From Dendronephthya gigantea (lineage: Eukaryota > Cnidaria > Anthozoa > Malacalcyonacea > Nephtheidae), in NCBI RefSeq assembly GCF_004324835.1, contig NW_021163301.1, positions 62,001-126,000 on the forward strand: a stretch of 64,000 nt of DNA, read 5' to 3'. The translations under genes and the position numbers were made by a program. The number at the start of each line of letters is the position of its first letter. Within the stretch, counting starts at the first letter, position 1. Below the pieces are notes generated by a model. It ran no database searches, was not told the origin of the DNA, and worked only from the letters and a program-made list of their open reading frames with translations. Shown piece by piece: positions 50,643 to 61,851 of this stretch.

Positions 50643-50778
50643 TAATATCAGCCACCGCCTACTTCAACCTAATTCTAACCTACCTTATATCCTGAAAAAA
50701 AGTATTTTGAAATGCATAAAGACTTTCTGATCTTGGGCTGAATAAAGTTCTTTTAATATAATTTTTTAGGACTGAAAT

Positions 50779-51768
50779 ATGTCACTTCAATCATTGCAAG
50801 CAGAATTCGACAATCGTTGTTGGGACACAGGACCACCAAAAGAACTATCATTCCTTACTTTATCGTTTTCATTTTTTTTCACACTACTCAACATCCCGGG
50901 AAATACTCTAGTGATCATTGTTGTCGCTAAGGATCCCCATAGGAATCTTCGTAACTACTTAATGTGTAACCTAGCCTTGGCGGATCTTATTGTGGGTTTA
51001 ATATGTGACCCGATTTCAGTTTATATTCACTGGAAAGAAGTTACGGATTCAGAGGTAACCGAACTGAACTATCAGGTAAATCACCTGTCCTATTTCATTT
51101 CCTGTACAGCATCGGTCCTCAGTCTTGCTGCAGTTGCTATGGAACGATACCTCGCTATCAGAGACCCGCATAACTACAGGAGCAAATGCACCGGAAAAAG
51201 GATCCTACTCACAATCGTCGGTATTTGGCTTTTCTCCCTTAGCCTACCGTGGATTTACTTAAATGTCGGGTTTATTGCATACGCTTTTATATTTGCCAAC
51301 TCTGCAGTTGCAGTTGCAGTCTTCATAAGTTGCTTCACTTACGGCCTTTTTCTGAGGGCTTTTAAAAAGCGTTTAAGAGGAAATAGCCAGGAACATCTGG
51401 CGGGAGACGATAATCACCGGCAACTCAGCGATCAAAATGAAGACACGCTATCAAGAAGAAACGCAAACACACGTAGAGAAAAGGCAGAGCAACTGGAACA
51501 GAGAATAACAAAAATGTTTTTAGTTGTGCTCTTGGCTTTATTATGCTGCTACGTCCCTTCAACTGTGCTCATTTATGCATTGGGATTTTGCAAATCATGC
51601 AGGTGCGAAACTCTCCATTGGTTCAAAGATTTACAGCATCTGTTTGTGCTAGCTAACTCAAGCGTCAACTTCTTCTGCTACGCATTTAGATCACCGAGAT
51701 TTCTCAGCGCATTTAAAACAATACTTAAATGCAGGAGAGAAAATGTCTCGCACGAAGGAGTTGCATGA
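50779..51768 (+). CDS. Orphan class A GPCR, duplicate copy A
   Basis: Intronless 329-residue receptor. TM1 contains NIPGNTLVIIVVAKDP, TM2 NLALADLIVGLICDP with the conserved Asp, TM3 ends AMERYLAIRDPHNY (ERY variant), TM6 reads LLALLCCYVPSTVLIY (CYVP for CWxP), and TM7 NSSVNFFCYAFRSPRF (NPxxY proline replaced). ICL3 is long, hydrophilic and Arg/Glu/Asn-rich (about residues 195-245). It is nearly identical to the receptor at 61852-62847 but lacks three residues (TPF) in ICL1 and has a few ICL3 changes. The ATG context (gaaatatgtc) is the same in both. Such intronless receptors form large anthozoan families; the ligand is unknown. Confidence 0.92.
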   Translation: MSLQSLQAEFDNRCWDTGPPKELSFLTLSFSFFFTLLNIPGNTLVIIVVAKDPHRNLRNYLMCNLALADLIVGLICDPISVYIHWKEVTDSEVTELNYQVNHLSYFISCTASVLSLAAVAMERYLAIRDPHNYRSKCTGKRILLTIVGIWLFSLSLPWIYLNVGFIAYAFIFANSAVAVAVFISCFTYGLFLRAFKKRLRGNSQEHLAGDDNHRQLSDQNEDTLSRRNANTRREKAEQLEQRITKMFLVVLLALLCCYVPSTVLIYALGFCKSCRCETLHWFKDLQHLFVLANSSVNFFCYAFRSPRFLSAFKTILKCRRENVSHEGVA

Positions 51769-52868
51769 TGGGAAGATACCATTGACAACAGTTGGATCGT
51801 TTTCAGAATTCGAACAAATTCGGTGACGCCCAAAATTGAAAACCCGTTTCAAATAGAAACACTTACAATAATCAAAACAATGTCGTAAACGCGTCAAAGT
51901 GGCTGATGTAATATTTTTAACTACTTTTTTACAAATCACATATTGTCCTATATTTGGAAGTCGCTATCATCATATAAGTGTATGAAATATCATACGATTC
52001 AATTACGTGAAAACAAGTCGCGTTGCCAACAACCAATTGATCACACGACATTATTTCGATTAAAAGAGCAAACTTGAGTTATGCATCATAAATTCGAATG
52101 CTTATAACATGTTTGTATAGAGATGCAAGTCTGTCAGATATCTTCTGCATGTGAATGTATACATTAATTTCGTTCATATAGTGCTATAAGCCTATATATA
52201 TATATATGTATGTAAGCGCGGTTCGTTTAGGGTTCTTAATTGTGGAGTAAAATTGAACTGCGATGAACTTGACAATCGCATGTCGTTTGGCTGACGTTGA
52301 AAGATCAAAAAACTTTTTCAAGTTCTGCTGTATCCCACGGCTACTTTGCCTCAGCGCTTAGCTTGAACAACCGCTGATTGCGTTCCAATAAAAAGTAGAT
52401 TTTGGGCAGACAACATTAGCCACCTTTCTTTGGATTGCGTTTGGTTATTTATATAGATCAGTTTTGAACTGAAAATTATCACCGACTTTTTGCTGATGCG
52501 CCCCCGTAAACAGAAGCAAAACAGCTGTATAGAGTTGCCGACATCGCACAACAATTTTATTGTGTCTGGTGAAAAAGAATAAAAAATTGATATCGACTGT
52601 GCTATTTGTAAAACTCATTGGTTGCATTTCCACAGCGATGTCTACAACATATTTTCATAACAGACTGAAATGCAAGTTATGCCACCTACTCAATGGACAT
52701 CATCATGACCTCCTCTTACGGTGCAACCAAACTCCCCCTACTCTTTTTATGATGCAGTAATTTATTTTTTTCGCTTTCTGAGGCGAGTTCCACAAAATTT
52801 CCGGTTGGTCTTAATTATTTCATCGCAATCTGTCGAACAGAGAATTATTTGCACGTTTTTTAAAGTAC
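51769..52868. other. 3' flank of GPCR copy A, no gene seen
   Basis: The first ~580 bp are duplicated downstream of copy B. Short frames on both strands near 52351-52760 have no recognisable motif. Confidence 0.5.
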
Positions 52869-52890
52869 GCGCATAGTGCCTGTCAAATGC

Positions 52891-52923
<33 letters not shown>

Positions 52924-54033
52924 TTAATAATCGTAATTTGCAGTTAGTAAAAACTGAATTATATACGATGTACATAAAAGACACCTAAAGGTATATACAT
53001 GCATAAGTTTAACTAAATCTAATATATAATTATCTTACAATTATAACAAATTAGGCTATTGTTCGAGACTGTTAGCGATTATGAAGGAGTTCTTATACCG
53101 ATCAGTTCGAATTCGAGGTAGAGAGAATTTTCTACATCGTCTTAGGAAATATTTACAAATTTTTTCCTGAGGAACTAACGAATTTAATTTATGATCTCTA
53201 TCTTGGGCTTGTTCAAAAAGTTTGTGACACGCAGCAGATCTTCGATCAAACAATGAATCCAACTTCGAAATGTTAATAGCGTCATCATAACCGTGGTCCG
53301 GATATACTCTTCTCAAAAACCGTTTTTGTACCCTCTCAATCTCGTTGCTTAGGTACACCGGCAACGAGTTGTGAAAAACAGGTGACGCGTATTCCAAAAT
53401 CGACCGTATACATGCACAATATATCATTATTATGTCTTCGATAGGGACATTTGCACGTTTAAGTTGTGTTATCAGATATAATCTCTTGGTAGCTTTCGAC
53501 ACAATTTGCTCCACATGTGCTCTCCACTTTAGATCACTGCTGACTGTAAGTCCAAGGATCTTAGCATGGTTCACTATTTCGAGTTCTTTTCCATTGACCA
53601 GTAATGGGGCTAGCGTGTTGCCATGATTATTATTCCTAGAAAAATCAATTCTGAGTTCTTTACATTTATCTTCGTTTAGTTCAGCTAGGTTGGTTATAGT
53701 CCAATTTTGAACATCATCAACATCTAACTGAATTGTACTGCGTTGACCTTTTTTCAGTATTTCCGAAATAGTTGTGTCATCGACAAATTTCCAAGGATCG
53801 CTATGTGACGTTGTCAGGTCATTTATCATTAGTACATATAACCAGGGACCAAGCTTGGTACCCTGGGGTACACCCGCGCGAATCTCACTCCATTGCGAAA
53901 AGCAATTGTTCCTCAATTTTACCCGCTGCATACGGCCAGTAAGGAAATCCAAGATCCAATTTATTGTAGAAGGGGGGAGGTTAAGTTGTCTGATTTTAGC
54001 AGAGAGTCGTTTATGATCTATCAGATCAAATGC
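52869..54033 (-). mobile_element. 5'-truncated non-LTR retrotransposon (LINE) with reverse transcriptase
   Basis: An uninterrupted minus-strand frame runs from about 54033 to 53056. It starts inside the RT domain (AFDLIDHKRLSAKIRQLNL), continues with GVPQGTKLGPWLYVLMINDL and the catalytic FVDDT (YxDD-type motif, usual form FADD), and ends in a typical LINE thumb/C-terminal region (ILGLTVSSDLKWRAHVEQIV, SILEYASPVFHNSLP). Beyond the stop, on the minus strand, the 3' UTR ends in a (CAAT)n tail (plus-strand attg repeats at ~52892-52920), as in CR1/L2-like elements. The N-terminal RT, the endonuclease and ORF1 are missing, so the copy cannot move by itself. The intact frame suggests a recent insertion. 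Confidence 0.88.
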
Positions 54034-54047
54034 CTAAACGGCCTCTC

Positions 54048-54401
54048 TTGGCCGTTTTCACACAAGAGAGAGACGCATAATGCGTCTGACACATAATGCT
54101 TCTTCAATATTTTGCGTAATATTTTGCGTAATATTTTGCGTATTACGCATAATGCGTCTCGACACTAGTTATTCGTCTTCAGTAAAAAGACGGACAACAG
54201 ACGTATAATACGTCGAGACGATTAATGTTCAGTTTTTCGTCTTAGAGACGCATAACCAACGGTAGTTCATTTAGGTGGATAATGCGTCTGTTGTCGGTCA
54301 ATTATTGTAGACGCATAAGTAGACGCATTTATGGCATTTATGCGTCCAGGCGCATTTATGCGTCCAGGCGCATTATGCGTCTCTAGTGTGAAAACAGCCA
54401 A
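54048..54401. mobile_element. Foldback element built of gacgcataatgcgtc words
   Basis: Termini ttggccgttttcacac and gtgtgaaaacagccaa are inverted repeats followed by agagacgcataatgcgtc-type arms. Inside, short words (gacgcataatgcgtc, attttgcgtaat three times, ggcgcatttatgcgtcc twice) are tandemly repeated, giving a structured palindromic interior. It lies 14 bp from the truncated 5' end of the LINE. Confidence 0.78.
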
Positions 54402-54580
54402 TGATAAATTTCACGTTAGCCTTCTAGTCTTCAACAAAATGCTCTATCTACTTCTTCAGTGTTTGTTACTGATTTGGGGTTTTGCGTGTTTTATTTTTTG
54501 AGCGTTTTTTGGGCTTCCCAACGTGAATTTTGTCGGCCTTGTCAGCCACAGGCCCCTCAACAGAGTCCGCAGCGTATAAG

Positions 54581-57500
54581 ATGCTTCAATCAATGAGGTT
54601 AATGCTGACCTCTTTTGGATGCACTAACTATAGCCGTACATTCATAGCGAGGGATCTTGTGCGAGAGATGGAAAGTAAGAACAGAGTGAGTGAAGCTATT
54701 TCGCGATGTCGAACCTTCAAAAGAAAGATCGGTCCATTTCAAATCAACTTGAATCCAGTGGTGTCGATTATTTCTGCTGTCATAATTTGGGGCCCAATTA
54801 TCTGGTCGATTGTTGATACAGAACGTGCTTCGCATGAAATGGGAGAAGGTAAACTTTGGATCACTGAGAAGTTCACTTGGTTGTACATCATCACACAGGA
54901 TGCATGGTTCCTTTTCTTGATAATTGTGTATTTCTCAAAATATGGCAACATGAAGCTCGGCAGAGACGACGAAGAACCAGAATTCAGCGACATATCGTAT
55001 TTTACCATGTTGTTTTCGGCTGGTATCGGAATAGGATTGTTCCATTATGGTGTTTCTGAACCAGTTTTTCTTTATCATCCTGGGGAGGAATACGGAAACA
55101 GATTCTGGAACTGGTATGCCGTATTCCATTGCTTTGTCTGTACGTTGACACTATGAAAAATCATGGCCAGAAAATTCGGACATAATTAACATTCTACTTC
55201 CGCCTAAATTTGCATATGGTGTCAAAATAAAGCTTCGTGAGTTTATAGTAAACTGTAATGTGCACAGCACTAAACGCTAAAAATACACCTTTAGGTAGGT
55301 CGATTATAATTTGCCTTAATTGCTCGTTGCAGAGCAAGTTAATCTTAATACTTTATATTTTATATAGTATTTCGTAATGTTTTATCAGTATTCGTCCTGC
55401 ATTTTCAAAACAGAGTTTTGGTCATTTATCACGTTGAATACCATATAAAACGAAAACTGTAATAGCGTAGAAATAAAACAAAAATGCAGAGCCGACATAA
55501 ACCTTTACCAGCAAAATATTACCTCAGGATCTTTAATATGACACGAATTACAAGAAACAACCAGGGCAAATTGCAAAGATGCAATGATTTTCTTAAATTT
55601 TGCGAAATTTAAGAATGCGCAATATAATTTATAGTTCTGCAAACGAGTAATATTTGAACAGATATGCAAATTTGCGACGGCAATCTGCATATTCCATGTC
55701 CACAATTTCTGGCCATGTTCTCATTTTCTCCATGCATGTACTTCATTACGCCTTGGTAGTAAAACCAGATAAACACGTCCAGGACGCACCAAATTTATGA
55801 CGCGGAAGTGATATGGAAACATTGGTCGTTAGTGTTAAGAACCCGTTAGTGTTTTATTTGTTGATATTTACCGCTCTGACTTTGTTTACCAAAAACAGCT
55901 AAATTGGAAGTGGACATGCAGCAGTAGTGGAGTAGTATTACTTCTCGCGTCAGCGTCGTAAATTTTGTGCATCTTAAGCAGAATTTCCACTTCAGTATAA
56001 TTATCATACACGTGTTGTTACGTACCGTAGCATTTTGGAAATTGGAACTAACGACACAATTCACACAAAGAAAAATGCTAAGTTACACGACACGCGTATC
56101 AGATTAGTGAGTGGTAATCCCGCTTTAAACCATTAATATCGTCTTATGATGCAATTATTTCTTGAATTATTTGACATGCGGAATGTCACGATACATATTT
56201 TCTAGAATCACTGCGTCCCGGCCCGCGCGATGTTTTCTGAATCTATGTCGATATAATTTACATAACATACCAGATACAGGTTATAGAGACCAGATATCGT
56301 ACCGTAATGTGAAAGTACCTGTGAGTATAGAACACTGCCATGATGCAATGACGAGACCCAACCGCTGGAGTCTCCACGTTAATCGACTGTTTCATGATTC
56401 ATCAGTCCTCCTCCCTCGCATAATGTTCTACTGAAAATAGACTGAATTCACGACTTCCTTAACGTAATGTGATGTACGTGTGATGTACGGCGTAACCGTG
56501 TTCAGCTGATAATTTCAGCAAGTATAAAATAAAGGTTATTCTGAATATATTCATTGCGTAAATCAAATATTTCTTATCTCCTGAAGATAATTCAGATTTG
56601 AATCGAAATATAGATTTTAAATTTGGTTGTGTATTTGTCAAAATTTTCTATTTACGCAATGAATCTATTCGGAATAATCTTTATTATAACGTTAAAATTG
56701 TGCATGTCAACTTATCATGTTACAAGTGTCACCTATGAGCACAGAACACATAGAATTAATATTCACTGTTCTATAGCGCTGAATACGAGGAAGGCGCTGG
56801 GCAAAAGGATGGCAGAATGTAATATTTACTGGTAAATGCCTAAATACCATGATAATCTATTGTAATCTACTTGTATAGGTACACGGATAACCAGAGAGCT
56901 CAAGATGCCATAAATATCACATTTTTTCATTGGGGAATTCACGGATGGATTGTCTACACCCTGCTTGGACTCCTCATGGCTTTCATAGCGTATAGAAAAG
57001 GGCTCCCGATGACCATTCGATCGTGTTTTTACCCTCTACTTGGCGACAGAATTTTCGGAGTTGTTGGCGATATTATTGACATACTTTCTGTCGTGTCAAC
57101 CATGTTCGGCGTTGCGACAAACCTCGGGATTGGTGTCTTAACATTGAATTCTGGTTTGAATCGCATGCACAGTGGCGTTGAGGAAACAACAAATAATCAA
57201 ATAATCATCATTTGGGCCGTCACGTGTCTCTCTACGATATCTGTCGTTTCCGGTCTCAAAGTTGGAATTCGTCGACTTAGTGAAGTTTGCTTTGGACTTG
57301 GAATATTTCTAATGCTGTTCGTCTTCTTTCATGATAACACCTGGTTTTTCCTCAATTTGTATGTTCAAAGCATAGGGTACTATTTCCAATATCTAGTGCA
57401 ATATGCATTCCACACGGATGCCTTTGCGCAACTTGCTAATGCCCCGGATGGGAAGCAGGCGCCCAATTGGATGGCTGATTGGACAGTTTTCTCCTGGGGA

Positions 57501-58610
57501 TGGTGGATTACATGGTCTCCTTTCGTTGGGATGTTCATTGCAAAAATATCTCGCGGTCGAACTGTGAGGAATTTTATCAACGCCACTCTTACAGCACCAA
57601 TCCTTTATATATTCATTTGGTTTACCATTTTTGGTGGAGCCGGTTTGAAAATGGAGCGTGATGCGGCCATCGCTGGCATAAACTGCAGCTCGGAATTAGG
57701 AGGAACAAACGCAACAGAACCACTCAACAGGTTGTTTCGCTTGTCCTGTCGAACCGAAAGCCAAATGTATTTTGACGTTATCCAACAGTATGGAAACAAC
57801 CTTGGAGGATTCTTAAAAGTCGTTTCCCTAATCAGTGCTGTGTTGTATTTTGTTACAAGTTCTGACAGTGGTTCGCTCGTAATTGATTGTCTTTCAGCGA
57901 ACGGAAACCCTGACCCTCCCGTGATTCAGCGCGTCTTCTGGGCGTTCACCGAAGGAGCTTGCACCACGGCGCTCTTAAAAGCTGGTGGAGAGAAAGCGAT
58001 TGGTGCTCTTCAGTCATTCGCCATTGCACTTGGCCTGCTCTATGCCTTCGTACTCAATCTAATGTGCTTGTCACTTTGGCGAACAATGCAAATGGAGGCT
58101 GGGGACTACGACCACCACAGGAACACATTCTCTTCCAGTCTCATTTCGGTATTTGACAAACCATCCTGGCGACGAGTCTTGGATATTCTGATCTGGATCG
58201 TGGCACCCTGGTGGCCTGCTGGCCATGCAGCAGGAATGCTTTATGTGAAAAGCCCCGTGCGCTATATGGTTGTCATGGCATCGCTGTTTTACGGCTGGGT
58301 GTTATTGGAAATCCTACAAGTTGTTGAACCTGGCCTGGCGTATGTCGGCTGGGTTGTTCTCATCTTTTTCTTCATATATTTAGCTTCAATCAGGCTTGCT
58401 ATGCGTGAGTATTTTGAAATAAAATCTAGCACTATCGAAGATGCGATTCTCGTATCAGTTTTCTACCCCTTAGCCGTGGATCAAATGTATCGGCACATGC
58501 TTATCAAGGGGAAAAGTAAGAAAGATGATCCAGGAGTAGGATCCATTGATCTACAAGAAGTTTTCATAGATAAAGAGAACGAATCTCAACAAAAGCTAGA
58601 AATTGTTTAA
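54581..58610 (+). CDS. BCCT-family (betaine/choline/carnitine) transporter
   Basis: Two coding exons, 54581-55113 and 56879-58610, joined in phase (split Trp codon TG|G), give about 754 residues. The BCCT fold has 12 TM segments. TM1-2 includes NPVVSIISAVIIWGPI; TM3 has the Gly-rich MLFSAGIGIGLFHYGVSEPV; the next exon begins with the conserved DAINITFFHWGIHGWIVY. TM8 has DWTVFSWGWWITWSPFVGMF followed by IAKISRGRTVRNFI, the substrate/sodium-site Trp cluster of BetP. TSSDSGSLVIDCLSANG precedes the late TMs. Relative to the PROSITE-type motif (D-W-T-V-x-[FY]-W-x-W-W), the aromatic is Ser. These are sodium- or proton-coupled osmolyte carriers of the plasma membrane. The N-terminus (~50 residues before FQINLNPVV) and the C-tail are hydrophilic. 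An upstream non-ATG extension is open, so an earlier 5' exon is possible. Confidence 0.9.
56520..56692. repeat. Inverted repeat in the BCCT intron
   Basis: Arms ataaaggttattctgaatat followed by attcattgcgtaaat (about 56526-56561) and atttacgcaatgaatctatt followed by cggaataatctttat (about 56650-56685) pair imperfectly around a ~90-bp loop. The remainder of the 1.77-kb intron shows no gene. Confidence 0.6.
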
Positions 58611-61600
58611 GGGGATTTGGAAATAAATTTAAAATATGTTTTGCCTACTTTAAAAGAATATATGTTGGAGACTGACAGATATGTAATTTGAGTAGGGATT
58701 AATTACGGGGTAAATTAAATTAAGTTATTTCAATCCAATCGAACAAGGGAGTGGTGTTAGTGTGACGTTGACTACTACTAATTGATTACAAAGGCCAAAC
58801 GTCGCCCGCTTGAATCATGCAATGCCGAGCTTTCTGTTAAATAATTCGTGAAAAATTATAGGAACGGCACCGAAGTTAGTTGAAATCAAATTAACTTGCC
58901 CGTCAGGCAAAAACTGATCCAGAAAATTATTTTTGTATACAGATTATACAAAATTATGATAATGATGCGTGTGTTTCCGCAGCATATTAGGCATTATTAC
59001 ACGTTTGATATAAGCGCTGAGAACAAACCTCGTCAAATTGCGCAAAAAAGCATTCCAAATTATCTTTGTTTTTGTTCGTTCCTGTTTTGGATTGTAACAT
59101 GGACGTGTCCAAATACAAGCCAGTTTTCCCAGACCCCATGCAGTTAAAATATTTCCCACTGAATAATCCTACGCGGGTATATACCTTTATAAAGAGTGCG
59201 TGCTGTGTAATTGCGAAAAAAGCATCTTCCTGACTTGAACATACGTACGTGTATATCTTGTCAAAAAAGTTACGCCAGATCCTGTTTGGATCAGTTGTAT
59301 AGATTAAAGGTAGTTGAGCGAGTTTTAACTTCTAACTATTAATTTGTGACAGGATTGACAAATCAGCATCAAGTATTTTTCAAAATAAGTACTTTTTAAC
59401 TAATAACTTTTGTACAGCAAGACGTCAAAATTGCGTCATTGGTATTTACCAATACACCCTTTCGATAATTACGTCACAACATTATCGTTATTAAATTTAG
59501 AACCGCCTTAAATGAGATGGATTTAAAGTTTCACTCTCACGAGCCACGTGCGATGATGCAAAATATCCTTCTCCAACACATCCATGAAAAAGAACTTTTC
59601 GTTTTGATAAATAAATGTGGAAATAAGCCATTACTCGAAAAAAGGGGCTCCCATGCTTTAATGATAAATGCTAAGCCTCAAAGTGCATGTGTTGAAGAAG
59701 AGTGTTTTGTATCTTTGCACGTGGCTCGTGAGAGTAAAACTTGAAATCAATTTCAGTTAAGGTGGTTCTAAATGTAAAACGATAATGTTGTGACATACTA
59801 TCGAAAGGGTCCATTGCAGTGGTCAATTGTATTTTTTTAAGGGCAATAGTATCAAAATATAAACCGATACTTTTATTCCCCTGAGATAAGTTAAACAAAA
59901 TAAAGACATGTCGTTCTGATTTTTTTACGGCTGGATATTGACGACTTGTATTTCATCAGTGTCGTCATGGTGACGTGATGTTAGTAATTGTAAAGATCCA
60001 ATGTAATAAATTATTTATCTGATCTTCTTTATTGTGGCGCCTCGTTGATGCCACCTCAGTTTATATCATTGTTATATTTTGTTCCATTGAGAAGAGCTAC
60101 GGTACCGCACGTAGTGCTAATCTGCTATTCTCTCCTGCATCATTTTTGTATGCATGATTTTTGTATTTAATTAAACAGCACTGAAAACTGCAAATGTTTA
60201 GTCGACTGCCAGATCAACTTGAATTTTTTATATGAACTGAACTGTTGCTTGGATACATATATATTTTAACTTGTCGAACAAAAAAGAGTGAACAACGGAC
60301 ATAATAAGAACCTCATTCATTGACTTATAGGCTATCATAATTCCATATATTTGTTTACCTTTGGAGCAGGTGCAAGGGCTATCTATATAATAAGTGTCAA
60401 ATGCATGTATGAGGAACTGAAAAATTAGATTTTCTAATTAAAATTTCAAGGAAGAACTATTTGAACAGCTCAGTACGTACAGCTTTAGGGTTCTATAAAG
60501 ATAATCGATATAGCCGCACATTTTGTAAAACTGAACCGGTAAGTGTGCATGCGATTCTTATTTCACATTCTTTTTTTTATTCATAGAGCTAGAAGTCTAC
60601 CTATATAATGGATAAATTAAATCTTTCAAACCAAGTCATTAATAAGAACTTCCAGCGATCAGATGCAGCAAATGTATATCTAGCTATGTAACATGTGCTT
60701 ATAATTGAACTATAGAAGCTTGGCTTGGGTGTAAGCCGTAGGGTGATATGATTTCCAATGATATCTTTCGCCACTTATCATTCCGGCGCCCTGTTGTACT
60801 TGTATTTCCATATGAATTCTTAATTAGCTAAATAGCTTATCAAGTACGGCTGGCTAAACAATTTATAATACAACGGGCTTGAAGCACTCTAGCCCCACAG
60901 CTTTTTACCTCGAAACTTTGGTTACGTTAACGTTCATTTCACTTCTTGAAATGCGGACAACAAATTTCAAGGCCAATATAACTTTAGTTTAGGGCGATTA
61001 AAACAATCAGTCTCTTGGAGACAATAAATTCATTAAATTAGTAAAAAGTAGTAAAAGCACAGTTTTATAATTTCAGCACGAGTGCCGTTTCCATATGCAG
61101 AACAAAAATCATATCGGTACATGATACAGAGTCGTCTTTCCAGAAACAATGCATGGTTAGATTTACACTTATATCGCCGACCGGACAACGGCTGGTGGCA
61201 AATGCTTATTTTATCGGACTCGTTATGGGCAACTTGGCTTTCCATAAACCAGAGGATCAGAGACAATATAGAAGATTAGCAGCATCAAAATATTTGCTGC
61301 ACTATTAAAGCTTAAAATCTGACCGCAAAACAGTTGGCGTGCATGTTACTGCTTATTTATAGACTCATTGGCTGGCAAAGTATTTATTGTCCATACTATT
61401 AATAATTTCACCATGCAGGTGCATGTTGCTTTTTTTTCGCACGATAGCAACTAATTGTCCCTGGCACAACTGGTCGAAAACCCTTATCTTCAAATTGCCG
61501 GCAAGGTCAGGACCAATTATTGGCATACGAAGTAGTCATAATAATATACATTGGAACTCTTCAGCTATCAGAAAATTCTCTCGATCTTATATTGAGAAGC

Positions 61601-61851
61601 TAAGTCATGCACAAACGATAATCTCGATCCCTTTTGAAGCCTAACGTCAATTTTCATGCAAAAAATTGATAACAATCCGAAGCCTACCAAATCGACACGT
61701 ACCTAAATTAATATCAGTTCTCTAACACCGCCTACTTCAACCTAACTCTAACCTTATATCCTGAAAAAAATTTTTCAAACTGCCTAAATTAACACTTTCT
61801 GATCTTGGGCTGAATAAAGTTCTTTTAATACAATTTTTTTAGGACTGAAAT
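58611..61851. other. Non-coding region before GPCR copy B
   Basis: From 58917 on this is the duplicate of 47487-50778, including the same long non-coding blocks. No coding region was recognised in either copy; frames such as 61082-61279 occur in both but show indels that change frame. Confidence 0.55.
59498..59771. mobile_element. Foldback element, better-preserved copy in duplication B
   Basis: Termini agaaccgccttaaatgag and ttaaggtggttctaaat are inverted repeats. The arms tttcactctcacgagccacg and cacgtggctcgtgagagtaa, plus inner tccttctccaacacatcc / catgtgttgaagaagag, make a ~270-bp hairpin. Open frames on both strands here are by-products. The homologous copy at 48059 has lost its right end. 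Confidence 0.72.

Larger units (their letters stand above)
47487..52345 (+). repeat. Copy A of a ~5-kb segmental duplication
   Basis: The segment from atttttgtatacagactata (about 47487) to about 52345 is collinear with 58917-63795, including long non-coding tracts before and after the receptor gene. Copy A uniquely carries a 366-bp foldback insertion (50277-50642) and lacks ~400 bp present after the receptor in copy B. Non-coding identity is high but has many short indels. Confidence 0.9.

Noticed and set aside
59517-59898. Two 75-codon frames in opposite strands
   Set aside because: They are mirror images over the arms of a foldback element and are not conserved in the duplicate copy.
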